A stretch of 64,000 nt of DNA from Branchiostoma floridae (lineage: Eukaryota; Chordata; Leptocardii; Amphioxiformes; Branchiostomatidae), in NCBI RefSeq assembly GCF_000003815.2, contig NC_049986.1:24043019-24107018 (forward strand), in the 5' to 3' direction. The notes under the pieces are model-generated. The model did no database searches. It worked only from the letters and a program-made list of their open reading frames with translations, and had not been told where the DNA came from. How positions within the stretch are numbered: position 1 is the first letter of the stretch; the number at the start of each line of letters is the position of its first letter. This document shows, in pieces, positions 17,364-27,996 of the stretch. The position numbers and the translations under genes are program-made.

Positions 17364-20162
17364 ATGGACAAAAACATGCCCTTTTTCGTCCTGTTGACCT
17401 GCCTGGTCGTCTCCGACAGTGTCCAGGGAACGCTAAAGTTGTCAGCGAACGTCCCAGAAAACGCTCACGCGGGGGAAACCGTCACCAGTGTTCGGTCGGC
17501 CATAGCGGAAGGTAGGGAGGAAGTAAAATGTGAAATTGTCGCCGGAAATAGGAACGGACGCTTCCGTGTGACAACCTGCGTGATCCAAGTGGCGCGTCCG
17601 TTGGATTACGGCGTCGACCCGACCTATAACCTCACGGTAAACGTCACCGGGTCCTCCGGAAACCCTGAGCAGCTGTATGTTGATGTACAAGTCCAAGACG
17701 TGGAGGGATACCCGCCTGTTTACAACGACACGTGCGAAATGCCGACTCGGACAGCATGGGGGAACTCAGGCGATTTGAACGTCGATATGAAATGGACAGT
17801 CAAGGGCATGTCAATGAATATTGGAGAGGTGTTTTTCTCGAATCACTTTTATTACAATCCCAATAGTGTTAAGGACCAGGTTTCAACAAGAGTATACTCG
17901 AATAACAATAATTGTCTAGTGCAGTTTGTATGGAAGCCCATGAATAGCGATGATATCACTTTTATTGATTCGTTGTGGAGTACGTCGATAGAACGACCGT
18001 GCTTGAACTGTTCTGGATCAACAGATGGGGCATCCGTCCTCCAATTTGAAGTATTGCACAGTTCTACAGGCTTTACTCCCAGTTCGTCTGGCAGCTGTTA
18101 CACAGGGCCTATTCCTCAAACTGATAGACAATTTATATTTGGTGGTTCGTTGACGATTTCATCCATGAAAAGGAATCTTTTCACATGCGACTTGCCAGAC
18201 AATATCTCGGTCCCCTTAATTCCACATGGCAACGGTCGTGACATAATACCTCTACTTGTAGAGTTTGATGCCCAGCCAGTCGGATGTCCCCCTAACAAGT
18301 ACGGCGTGTTGTGTGACCAGAACTGCACCTGTGAGAACGGTGCTCGCTGCCATGGGCTGAACGGGGCCTGCAAGTGTCAGCCTGGATGGCAGGGTGTCAT
18401 CTGTGACATACCTTACAGTACAGTGGTCATCATCGAGACCCCTGGCGACTCACGACGGATTTACATCTCCGGCACTGTTACGTTGCACTGCAAGGTTTTC
18501 CATCTGACTGCTGACAGGATGATGTGGACATTTCCTAATAAAACGGAAAAGTGGCTGCAGGGCGCTCAGGAAGATCGTGTAAGGATCCAAAACATACAGT
18601 CCGAACATAATGGTACCTACACCTGTACTGTGTTAACGGAAGATGGGGCGGCCATTAACGCAAGTTATGAGCTTCAGGCCGTCGCTTGTCCTCCCGAAAA
18701 AACGGGTGAATCGTGCGAAGAGGAGTGCGTCTGTAGCCATGGCGGCAGCTGTGACAGGTGGGCCGGCTGTGTGTGTCCGCCGGGATGGACAGGAACCACG
18801 TGTAAGACCTCCTGCCCAGTTGGCACCTACGGACAGGGTTGCAGCAGGCGGTGTCGGTGTCAGTATGACGCCACCTGCTTCCCTACCGACGGCCGGTGTA
18901 ACTGCACGGAAGGCTGGTTCGGCAGTAACTGCAGCAGGCCCTGCCCCGCAGGTCGGTACGGATGGAAATGTTGGCATGCTTGTGCCTGTAAGAACAATGC
19001 CAAGTGTAACAACGTGGACGGAACCTGCGCCTGCGTGCCACCCTGGACTGGTAAGTTCTGTGACGTCATCGAAACGGACACATACACAATCCAGATTGTC
19101 ATACCCCTGGTACTGACTCTGCTTGTTGCTGCACTAGTATTGCTAATACTCTACAAACGACAGAAGGCTAAACATGGGGCACAAGAAGAGCCTTTAGAGG
19201 AAACCAGAGTTCTTCTAGAGCTGAGAAACATGGAAGATGACCTTGCACAGAGTTTGCAGCCCGGCTGGCTCAACCGGTGGGAGAGGAACGCAGACGATCT
19301 GACTCTGGACGAACTGGTCGGGCTGGGCGCGTCCGCACAGATCAGAAGAGGACGGCTTCGAACGGCTGACGCTGACGTCACGGTGGCGGTCAAGTCCGTC
19401 CGCATAGAGGACAGGCGGTGCTACCGAGCCTTCTGCCGGGAAGTCGCCGCGCTGATAGCCGTGCATGAAAACAGTGAGGAAGAAAATGGCGGACATCCCA
19501 ACATCGTCAAGCTCTTTGGGGTCGTCACGATGTCCACACCGAAGTGTATTCTCTTGGAATTTGCTGCCAAAGGCGAACTTTTGCTCATTCTAAAACAACC
19601 TCGGCAGAACCGTCCTCTTGGCAGGTTTGTCCGCTATGCCGTCCAGATATCCCGTGCCCTGGAGGAGCTCCGACGTCTGCGTATCGCTCATGGTGACGTG
19701 GCCGCCCGAAACGTCCTGGTCAGCGGCGATGACGTGGCCAAACTTGCTGACTTCGGTCTGGCCCATGACGTGTACACCGAGACTACCTACGTGCCCGCAG
19801 TCAATGACGACGTCGACGAACTCCTGCCCCTGAAGTGGATGGCTCTGGAGTCGCTGGAGTCTCGCGAGTTCACGTGCGAGAGCGACACGTGGTCGTTCGG
19901 CGTGCTGCTGTGGGAGATCGCCGCCTTCGGGGAGGAGCCCAGCTACCAGCGCCAGCGCCAACTGAGTTGTCCCAAGTTGGTGGGGCTCCTGAGGCAGGGG
20001 GTCCGTCTGGACAGGCCGCCGGGATGTCCGGACAAGCTGTATGACGTCATGAAGTCGTGTTGGCGGGAGGAGCCGTCGGCAAGACCAGAGCCGGCAGAAC
20101 TGGAGCAGAGGCTGACGGAATGTTGCCAAGAGTTGGACCCACTTCTGGCTGTTGATAATTAA
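17364..20162 (+). CDS. Receptor tyrosine kinase copy 3 (version A ectodomain), 932 aa
   Basis: Reference copy for version A. Signal peptide 1-22 (MDKNMPFFVLLTCLVVSDSV); cadherin-like repeat 23-121 with VPENAHAGETV, ARPLDY, YNLTVNVT and a DVEGYPPVY end in place of DxNDNxPxF; version A domain about 128-305; EGF 308-348; Ig about 350-438 (Cys376, Trp388, Cys421); EGFs 442-567; membrane helix 577-597; kinase about 644-918. Kinase landmarks: G653-x-G655 with Ala658 at the third glycine position, Lys677, Glu693, H776-G777-D778, D796-F-G, Tyr804/Tyr809, A827-L-E in place of APE, Asp841. Several N-glycosylation sequons lie in the ectodomain. The tail is short and has no tyrosine. Tail ends LLAVDN. 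EGF3 carries QYD where sisters have QHD. Confidence 0.92.
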   Translation: MDKNMPFFVLLTCLVVSDSVQGTLKLSANVPENAHAGETVTSVRSAIAEGREEVKCEIVAGNRNGRFRVTTCVIQVARPLDYGVDPTYNLTVNVTGSSGNPEQLYVDVQVQDVEGYPPVYNDTCEMPTRTAWGNSGDLNVDMKWTVKGMSMNIGEVFFSNHFYYNPNSVKDQVSTRVYSNNNNCLVQFVWKPMNSDDITFIDSLWSTSIERPCLNCSGSTDGASVLQFEVLHSSTGFTPSSSGSCYTGPIPQTDRQFIFGGSLTISSMKRNLFTCDLPDNISVPLIPHGNGRDIIPLLVEFDAQPVGCPPNKYGVLCDQNCTCENGARCHGLNGACKCQPGWQGVICDIPYSTVVIIETPGDSRRIYISGTVTLHCKVFHLTADRMMWTFPNKTEKWLQGAQEDRVRIQNIQSEHNGTYTCTVLTEDGAAINASYELQAVACPPEKTGESCEEECVCSHGGSCDRWAGCVCPPGWTGTTCKTSCPVGTYGQGCSRRCRCQYDATCFPTDGRCNCTEGWFGSNCSRPCPAGRYGWKCWHACACKNNAKCNNVDGTCACVPPWTGKFCDVIETDTYTIQIVIPLVLTLLVAALVLLILYKRQKAKHGAQEEPLEETRVLLELRNMEDDLAQSLQPGWLNRWERNADDLTLDELVGLGASAQIRRGRLRTADADVTVAVKSVRIEDRRCYRAFCREVAALIAVHENSEEENGGHPNIVKLFGVVTMSTPKCILLEFAAKGELLLILKQPRQNRPLGRFVRYAVQISRALEELRRLRIAHGDVAARNVLVSGDDVAKLADFGLAHDVYTETTYVPAVNDDVDELLPLKWMALESLESREFTCESDTWSFGVLLWEIAAFGEEPSYQRQRQLSCPKLVGLLRQGVRLDRPPGCPDKLYDVMKSCWREEPSARPEPAELEQRLTECCQELDPLLAVDN

Positions 20163-20319
20163 CAAATTGTTTTATGATGTTTAGATCTTCCTGTTGTGAA
20201 TAATTGACAAACTGTACAAATTTCTTAATGACAGCAAATTAATTCAGGTTTTGAATTTTTTCTGACACGTTCGAAAAATTTGGAAATATGATACGAAGAG
20301 AGGTGATATATGGTGCATA

Positions 20320-21014
20320 GAGTCCATTCCAAGACACCATGCGGATGTTTGTTGACATTGTTTAGAATTGATTTTAACGTTTTGTAATTATATGTCTCGG
20401 ACATTTGATACTTCAGAAATATTTTTAACACTGTTTCAACTTTATAAATATTTCCCTGGTCCTGTAAAACTTTGGAAATATTCATGGTGTGGAATTGGAT
20501 ACTTCTAATGGTTTCTAAATAATGATAACAGCATTCTACCATTATTCACCATTTTCTACCATTTTCTACCATTTTTTGTAAATGGTTCGGTGGGCTGGGA
20601 AGATAGCAATTCACACATCCTTGCAAAGTATGGTTGGGTGCCATGCAACAATGGCCCACCACAAAGGATCCACCAGTGCCCAGCAGTGAAATCTAAAAAT
20701 ACACAGATGCAACAATAGGGCTTACTAATAAACTAATTTTACCATTTGGCCAGGTTTACCATTTTTTGTAAATATTTGTAAATGTGAAATAATCACAGAG
20801 AGGTTTCACAATTATTCTAAATAAAGATATTTTTGTACAGTTACTTTCAAAATGTTTCTAAAATATTCAAAGAAATTCAAATAAATGAGTATTTTCTTAG
20901 TCAATTTTTTGAAAATAATTTAATTATTGTGGCTCAGATATTCCTTTATTCAAAATAATTCATACTAATTATAAATATCGCCTAAAAACCCTCATGGTGT
21001 CTTGGAATGGACTC
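20320..21014. mobile_element. TA-flanked terminal-inverted-repeat element (mariner/Tc1-like MITE)
   Basis: Perfect 22-nt inverted ends start GAGTCCATTCCAAGACACCA and are directly flanked by TA on both sides (20318-20319, 21015-21016). The 695-bp interior has no transposase frame and contains repeated ACCATTTTCT units. The homologous flank after copy 10 (TA at 56381) lacks the element, giving an empty site that supports insertion at TA. Confidence 0.75.
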
Positions 21015-21028
21015 TAATTGCACAGGCC

Positions 21029-21031
<3 letters not shown>

Positions 21032-21067
<36 letters not shown>
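21032..21067. repeat. TA dinucleotide microsatellite (about 36 bp)
   Basis: Pure (TA)n run just beyond the MITE. The corresponding run after copy 6 is longer (about 57 bp). Confidence 0.9.
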
Positions 21068-21070
<3 letters not shown>

Positions 21071-21622
21071 TTTTTTGAGAATATGTAGAACCATGTGCAT
21101 TTGGAAAAGAAAATTTCACCGGTATTCTATGATTACACATTTTTTACATTCATGTGTAATGCTTTATTTAACAGATTTGTACTGCACAAAAATGTAATAC
21201 TAATATTCACTAGATTTTATGCATTTTATTAATATAAACTTACAATTACATATGTGGCAGTATGACTTATTAGTGTGATTGACGCTTTGTTTTGATTCCA
21301 ACGAAAATAAACTTTATTCCATTTTTGTATACCATGTCCAAAATTCTGCAAAAGTCTTGTGCTCTTGTATTTAGTATATGTGTTGCTGAAGTGTTTTGTG
21401 TCTCAAAAATATACATTACTAAGTATCTAGAAATGATCCGTGGCCATTTTCTACGACTGTTTTAATTATAAACTAGATGACACTAAACAAGCAATAAACG
21501 TGGTGCCATAATGACTGATTGACTTACGGCATTAAAGAATGTATATAATTTGTACGTCCTGTTTTTAACGTCTTAACGTACAGGAAGATTGGCTTCGTAC
21601 AAATTAATGTATGAAAGCTATT

Positions 21623-22879
21623 GGGCTGTATAATGTATCCAAGTATCCTAGTTTTTGTAAGCTTGGCCGTCGCTATGTACGATCCAGACTCCACAAGTCG
21701 CTCCTCAGCCTTTTTGAGTGGTAAAATTCGGTCACTGTTGGACGAACTGCTTCTGGTCGCCCCTCACAGTAAGGTACATGGCGAAATATGCTGACCTTGT
21801 TACGTAACGTTATAAGCAGAAGACGGTTCAAATGACAGCTGTCAAATACAAATGTATGTACCAGTTTGATTGGACAGGACATCGATTTGATATATACAAC
21901 GCTTTCGTCTTGCAATCAGGAGATCAAACCGAGACTTTTGCCTTTTTTCTAAACATCTATTTGACATAAACAATCTTTATTGACACGACTAAAGTGCAGC
22001 GACTTTCGTAAGGTCGACAGGTATAACAACTACTTACAGTACAACTAAACACATATATATGGATATCTATAGGTGTGAATACATCAACATAAAGGGTCTA
22101 CCATGTCATCTACACTATTGGTTCTACGGTACAAACAATCGTGGACATATTTGCCTACTTGTACACAGTGAGGATTATCGCCCCCAGAATGTAGTTGAGT
22201 TTGTCTATGATACTATCATTTGTAAAGTATATAGTCGATACGTCTTAACATTGTGCCTCTCAAATGGCGGCTTTATCTTCAACAGTACTCCCTAATCTTA
22301 AAACAGGGATAAGGAACACATGAGAGGCAAATATAATGTACTGGTCAGCTAGCTACCAAATAATACGCCTTTTTGTAGAGGCGAAAATGACAGCTTTTTT
22401 TTCAAAAGCACTGAAGTAGTTCTTGACTCAGCCGCTCGGTCAACCTGAAAGCTCTTTGTCTCCAGACGTAACTTAATACTTTGTTTTTCTCACATTTGAC
22501 TTCTCTGGGCCCTACCATTCCCCTACCTGCCTTCTTCAAAACAGAACAACGATTGCATATGTCTCGTCATGAAAGCCTGTTTTTGTAAGGAGTGTGGTCA
22601 CTATGTGCGAATCAGTCTTTATCAGTCCTTCCCCATTTGTAGTGGTGAAAATAGGTCACAAATGGACGGACCATTGGTGGGTCCTCAGTTTTACTTATAC
22701 ACCCCCCACCCGGCAGTCAGGTGCGGAAAATACCGATCCTGGTACGTGATGTAGGCATACTTTACGGTTCAAATGTCATCTGTCAATAAACAAGGCGAGC
22801 AAGGTAAGCACAGCCGTCTAAGGAATGAAATGGTTCTCCCTCCGGCTAGATCCGAGCAGAAGAGCCTTAAATATTCAGC
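21623..22879 (+). promoter_or_regulatory. Upstream region of RTK copy 4
   Basis: Distal module with GGGCTGTATAATGTATCC, TTACGTAA at 21800-21807 and CAGCTG. Middle block TTTGTAGAGGCGAAAATGAC. Proximal module with a short interrupted C-run (near 22700), GGCAGTCAGGTGCGG and GTACGTGATG. TTAAATATTCAGC precedes the ATG. Confidence 0.55.
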
Positions 22880-25681
22880 ATGGACCACAACGCGGCATTT
22901 CTCGTTCTCTTGACCTGCCTGGCCGTCTCCGACAGTGTCCAGGGAACGCTGCAGTTGTCAGCAAACGTCCCAGAAAAAGCTCACGCGGGGAAAACCGTCA
23001 CCAGTGTACGGCCGGCCATAGGGGAAGGTCGGGAGGAAGTAAGATGTGAAATTGTCGCAGGAGACAAGAATAGACGCTTCCTTGTGACCAACTGTGTGAT
23101 CCAAGTGGCGCGTCCGTTAGATTATAACGTCGACCCGAGCTATAACCTGACGGTAAACGTCACTGGGTCCTTCGGAAACCCCGAGCAGCTGTATGTTGAT
23201 GTACAAGTCCAAGACGTGGAGGGGTACCCGCCTGTTTACAACGACACGTGCGAAATGCCGACTCGGAATGGTCCGGGGAAGTCAGGCGATTTGAACCTAG
23301 ATATGAAATTTACAGCCGAGGGTATTGCGATGGATGTAGGAGAGGTATTTGTCTCAAAATACATTCATTACGAAAAAGAAAGGGACCCATTTTCGATTTC
23401 AGAGCAGTACATTTTTTTCACCGATAACGAGAATTGTCTGGTGCAGGTGATATGGGAGCCATTCAATTCTTATGACACCATAACCGCTCAATCGCTCTCG
23501 GACTCCCTAAAACAATGCGTACAATGTGTTAGTTCGGCAGGCGTGGCATCCGTCGTCCAATTCGAAATATTTAAAAGGTGGTCCGGATTTAACCCAGAGG
23601 CAAAGAATTCCCGCAAATGTTATTTTGGGCCCATTCCTGAAACTGGGGGATACTTTATACTGGCCGGTTCATTCGTGCTTTCTTCCAACATCAAAAACCA
23701 TTTTACGTGCAAGCTGCCAGAAGATATCTCAATCTCTGTTTTTATAAATGATATGCATCAGAAAACAATACCTGTACGTTTAGAATTTGATTTCAAGCCA
23801 GTCGGATGTCCCTCTAACAAGTACGGCGTGTTTTGTGACCAGAACTGCACCTGTGAGAACGGTGCCCGCTGTCATGGGCTGAACGGGGCCTGCAAGTGTC
23901 AGCCTGGATGGCAGGGTGTCGTCTGCGACATACCTCACAGTACAGTGGTCATCATCGCGACCCCTGGCGACTCGACACGGATTCACATCACTGGCTCTAT
24001 AACGCTACACTGCAAGGTTTTCCATCTGGCTGCTGACAGGATGATGTGGACATTTCCTAATAAAACGGAAAAGTGGCTGCAGGGCGCTCAGGAAGATCGT
24101 GTAAGTATCCACAACATACAGTCCGAACACAACGGTACTTACACCTGTACTGTGTTAACGGGAGACGGGGCGGTCATTAACACAAGTTATGAGCTTCAGG
24201 CCGTGGCTTGTCCTCCCGGAAAAACGGGTGAGTCGTGCGAAGAGGAGTGCGTCTGTAGCCATGGTGGCAGCTGTGACCGGTGGGCCGGCTGTGTGTGTCC
24301 GCCGGGATGGACAGGAACCACGTGTCAGACCTCCTGCCCAGTTGGTACCTACGGACAGGGTTGCAGCAGGCGGTGTCGGTGTCAGCATGACGCCACCTGC
24401 TCCCCTACCGACGGCCGGTGTAACTGCACGGAAGGCTGGTTCGGCAGTAACTGCAGCAGGCCCTGCCCCGCAGGTCTGTACGGAAGGAAATGTCGGCATG
24501 TTTGTGCCTGTAAGAACAACGCCACGTGTCACAACGTGGACGGAACCTGCACCTGCGTGTCACCCTGGACTGGTAAGTTGTGTGACGTCATAAAAAAGGA
24601 CCCATTCCCGTTGTCACTCCAGATTGCCACACCCCTGATACTGACTCTGCTAGTCGCTGCACTAGTTTTGTTTATTTTCTATAGACGAAAGAAAGCTAGA
24701 CAAGCGGAAAATGAAAACAATGTAGAGGAGACCATGGTTGTACTGGAGCTGAGAAACATGGAAGAAGACTTGGCGCAGGGTTTGCAGCCCGGCTGGCTCC
24801 ATCGGTGGGAGAGGAACGCCGACGACCTGACTCTGGACGAACTGGTCGGGCTGGGCGCGTCCGCACAGATCAGGAGAGGACGGCTTCGTACGGCTGGCGC
24901 TGACGTCACGGTGGCGGTCAAGTCCGTCCGCATAGAGGATAGGCGGTGCTACCGAGCCTTCTGCCGGGAAGTCGCCGCGCTGGTAGCCGTGCACGAAAAT
25001 AGTGAGGAAGAAAATGGCGGACATCCCAACATCGTCAAGCTCTTTGGGGTCGTCACGATGTCTTCACCGAAGTGTATTCTGTTGGAATTTGCTGCCAAAG
25101 GCGAACTTTTGCTCATTCTAAAACAACCTCGGCAGAATCGTCCTCTTGGCAGGTTTGTTCGCTATGCCGTCCAGATATCCTGTGCCCTGGACGAGCTCCG
25201 ACGTCTGCGTATCGCTCACGGTGACGTGGCCGCCCGAAACGTCCTGGTCAGCGGCGATGACGTAGCCAAACTTGCTGACTTCGGTCTGGCCCATGACGTC
25301 TACACCGAGACTACTTACGTGTCCGCAGACAATGACGACGTCGACGAACTCCTGCCCCTGAAGTGGATGGCTCTGGAGTCGCTGGAGTCTCGCGAGTTCA
25401 CGTGCGAGAGCGACACGTGGTCGTTCGGCGTGCTGCTGTGGGAGATCGCCGCCTTCGGGGAGGAGCCCAGCTACCAGCGCCAGCGCCAACAGAGCTGTCC
25501 CAAGTTGGTGGGGCTCCTGAGGCAGGGGGTCCGTCTGGACAGGCCGCCCGGATGTCCGGACAAGCTGTATGACGTCATGAAGTCGTGTTGGCGGGAGGAG
25601 CCGTCGGCAAGACCAGAGCCGGCAGAACTGGAGCAGAGGCTGACAGAATGTGGCCATGAGTTGGACCTCGTTCATAATTAA
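22880..25681 (+). CDS. Receptor tyrosine kinase copy 4 (version B ectodomain), 933 aa
   Basis: Starts MDHNAAFLVLLTCLAVSDSV. Domain order as copy 2, with the version B central domain almost unchanged but two residues shorter at SDSLKQC. The juxtamembrane stalk is short (KKDPFPLSLQ), so the protein is eight residues shorter than copy 2. Kinase keeps Lys of VAVK, HGDVAARN, DFG and the YTETTY activation loop. It differs at YVSADNDD where most copies have YVPAVNDD. The C-tail ends HELDLVHN instead of LLAVDN, a change shared only with copy 9. Ig residue change RVSIHN. No frameshift or stop is visible, so it is likely functional. Confidence 0.9.
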   Translation: MDHNAAFLVLLTCLAVSDSVQGTLQLSANVPEKAHAGKTVTSVRPAIGEGREEVRCEIVAGDKNRRFLVTNCVIQVARPLDYNVDPSYNLTVNVTGSFGNPEQLYVDVQVQDVEGYPPVYNDTCEMPTRNGPGKSGDLNLDMKFTAEGIAMDVGEVFVSKYIHYEKERDPFSISEQYIFFTDNENCLVQVIWEPFNSYDTITAQSLSDSLKQCVQCVSSAGVASVVQFEIFKRWSGFNPEAKNSRKCYFGPIPETGGYFILAGSFVLSSNIKNHFTCKLPEDISISVFINDMHQKTIPVRLEFDFKPVGCPSNKYGVFCDQNCTCENGARCHGLNGACKCQPGWQGVVCDIPHSTVVIIATPGDSTRIHITGSITLHCKVFHLAADRMMWTFPNKTEKWLQGAQEDRVSIHNIQSEHNGTYTCTVLTGDGAVINTSYELQAVACPPGKTGESCEEECVCSHGGSCDRWAGCVCPPGWTGTTCQTSCPVGTYGQGCSRRCRCQHDATCSPTDGRCNCTEGWFGSNCSRPCPAGLYGRKCRHVCACKNNATCHNVDGTCTCVSPWTGKLCDVIKKDPFPLSLQIATPLILTLLVAALVLFIFYRRKKARQAENENNVEETMVVLELRNMEEDLAQGLQPGWLHRWERNADDLTLDELVGLGASAQIRRGRLRTAGADVTVAVKSVRIEDRRCYRAFCREVAALVAVHENSEEENGGHPNIVKLFGVVTMSSPKCILLEFAAKGELLLILKQPRQNRPLGRFVRYAVQISCALDELRRLRIAHGDVAARNVLVSGDDVAKLADFGLAHDVYTETTYVSADNDDVDELLPLKWMALESLESREFTCESDTWSFGVLLWEIAAFGEEPSYQRQRQQSCPKLVGLLRQGVRLDRPPGCPDKLYDVMKSCWREEPSARPEPAELEQRLTECGHELDLVHN

Positions 25682-26998
25682 ACCCTTGTTTGATTTATGA
25701 ATAACGATGCAAAGTAGGACAGCTTGCATTAGGAAATTTTCTATATGCAACCAACCAATTCTAGAGCCAGCATGTGGGTCTAAATACCAAGATATTGACC
25801 TAGCTTGTTTATTGTTTTTCGACCATTTCATAATATCTGAATAAGTATGAAGTTTTTTTCGCACATTCAAGCCTTTCGGGGAGTTATTCAGAGTACCTAA
25901 ATTTGAATTTGTCTGTGTGTTCTTAGTAGCAAAATTCGAATATTGTCAATTAGACCTCCGTATTTTTGGAAGCCTATTTTTACGATCTTTATTACACCTT
26001 GATACATCTTCGACCTAAGCCGTTACTCCGTTTACGTAGTTACTTTAACGTTTACAGGTTATACATCGTCAGAACATTTTTGCCATAACGAAATGTTATA
26101 TCATAATGAGTTTAATGAAAGATCAGCCATATGTAAGATAAGAACAAGCGCACATCCGTTAGAAATAGAAAGGGGCCGCTATAAACAGCTCCCTGTCCAC
26201 GAGAGATTGAGTACATATTGTCCAATGAATGCAGTGGAAAATGAAACACATTTTATCAGTCAGTGTACCCACTATGAAACCGAAAGAAAAACATTATTTC
26301 AAACAGTTCCCACAATTTCACCAAGCTTTTATCACCTAAGTGATCACCAAAAGACTACATTTCTATTAAAAGCACAAAATCCCACCATCATACAGAACGT
26401 GGGACAGTTCATTAACCACTGCCTTCAAAGAAGAAGTCAAACCCGACAATAGTATCCATAGTATCATGTAGTTGATTAGAAACTAGTTTTATGTACTTAC
26501 CTCTCTTAGTTCTTGAGACTGTGTATGCAATTAGCCCTCGGGCATGATATTGCAAATATATAAACAATATAAAGTTATACCGATAGATTTTGCAAACAAC
26601 ATTCATGCAGGTATGAGATATGACTATTTTAGGTATTATAAAGGTTTTATCAGAGGGACCATAATGGCTAGTATTTAAAACGCATGTGTTAGACATGCTG
26701 ACGCTTTTTCATGCACCATGTCCAAAATTCTATGACAGTCTTGCACTCTAGTATTTAGTTCATGTGTTGCTGAAGTGTTTTGTGTCTCAAGAATATACAA
26801 TGTTAAGTATCTAGAAATGATCGGTGGTCATTTTCGACGACTGTTCTGTTTGTAAACCAGATGACATTAAATGAATAATAAACGTGGTGTCGGAAACAAT
26901 TGATTAACCTACGTTATTAAAGTACGTTTTGTGTTTAACGTTTAAAAGTACATGTACAGGAAGATTGGCTACGTACAAAATAATGTAAGAAAGCTATT
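25682..26998 (+). other. 3' flank of RTK copy 4 (type delta) with retrotransposon remnant
   Basis: Non-coding apart from a LINE fragment at 26103-26573. A poly(A)-like AATAAA lies at 26877-26882, followed by CGTGGTGTCGG. Confidence 0.5.
26103..26573 (+). mobile_element. 5'-truncated non-LTR retrotransposon (ORF2 C-terminus)
   Basis: Encodes about 116 residues resembling the C-terminal region of LINE reverse-transcriptase proteins: HPLEIERGRYKQLPVHERL, then CPM, VENETHF and CTHYETER, a Cys/His motif. The frame ends at 26452 with a short 3' region ending AAACAATATAAA. GTTATATC before (26095-26102) and GTTATACC after look like a target duplication, and the unfilled site is seen after copy 2. 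The first Cys of the motif is Ser here (RLSTYC, against RLCTYC in the copies at 41668 and 51525). Non-autonomous remnant. Confidence 0.75.
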
Positions 26999-27996
26999 GG
27001 GCTGAATTAAGTATCCAAATATCCTAGTTTTTGTAAGCTTGGCCTTCGCTATGTACGAACCAGTCTCCACAAGTCACTCACCAGCCCCTTTGAGTGGGAA
27101 AAATCGGTCACAATTGGACGAACTATTGGTGGCAAGGCAGTTCTGATTCTGGTTGCCCCTGGCAACCATGTAGGTAACATGCTGAACTTGTTCCGTAGCG
27201 TGATAAGCAGAAGGTTCTAAAGTCAGCTCTCAAATACCAGTTTGTTGAGGACATCCATTTGATATATATATATACAACACTTGCATCTTGCAATCAGGAG
27301 GTCAAAACGAAACTGCGATTTTTCTAAACATCTAAAATTAATAATATAAACTATAGAGTCAATACGTCTTGCCGAGGTGCCCGTCAAATGATGGCCTTAT
27401 ATCTTCAGTAAGACTCGCTAATCTGAAAACACGGATAAGGAATACATGAGAGGCAAATAGAATGTACTGGTCAGCTAGCCACCAAATAATACTCCTTTTC
27501 GTAGAGGCGAAAATGGCAGCTTTTTTTCAAAGGCACTGCTTAGTTTTTGACTCAGCCGCTCGTCAACCTGCAAGTTCTTTGTCTCCAGACGTAACTTAAT
27601 ACTTTGTTTTTTCACAGTTGACTTGTCTGGGCCATACCATTCCCCTACCCATAAAGGGGGGTTTCTTCAAAACACAACAATGATTGTGTGAGTCTCGTCA
27701 TTTGGCCTGAATGTTATGGTTTGCCGTCGCTATGAAAGAATCAGTTTCCACAGGTCCCTCCCAGGGCCGGTTGTAGTGTTGAAAACCGGTCACAACTGGA
27801 CAAAATATCGTTGGGCCCACTGTTCTGTTTCTGGTGCCCTCTGGCATTCAGGTAAGGAACATACCGATCCTGTTACGTAACGTTATAAGCAGGCTTAAGT
27901 TCTATTTTCAGCTGTTAAACAAAAACTTGTTTGTTTGAAGAGGACAGTGCTAACACCCCAGGTTAGAGCCGTCAAGACAAGCCTAAAGCACTCGAC
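26999..27996 (+). promoter_or_regulatory. Upstream region of RTK copy 5
   Basis: Distal module with no TATAAA (GCTGAATTAAGTATCC) and a decayed TTCCGTAGCG. Proximal module with GGCATTCAGGTAAGGAAC and intact TTACGTAA at 27873-27880, then TTTGTTTGAAGAGGAC. Resembles the region before copy 1. Confidence 0.55.

Larger units (their letters stand above)
20163..21622 (+). other. 3' flank of RTK copy 3 (type beta)
   Basis: Non-coding. Holds a TA-flanked inverted-repeat element (20320-21014), then a TA microsatellite, then sequence shared with other flanks including AATAAA at 21493-21498 and GTGGTGCC. The whole stretch recurs after copy 6. Confidence 0.5.

Noticed and set aside
20038-20055. YDVM in the kinase as a PI3-kinase p85 docking site
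   Set aside because: It lies in the conserved C-lobe helix (KLYDVMKSCW) common to tyrosine kinases and is expected to be buried.
26412-26696. Minus-strand ORF of 94 codons over the LINE 3' end
   Set aside because: No recognisable motif; it spans the junction between LINE and flank.
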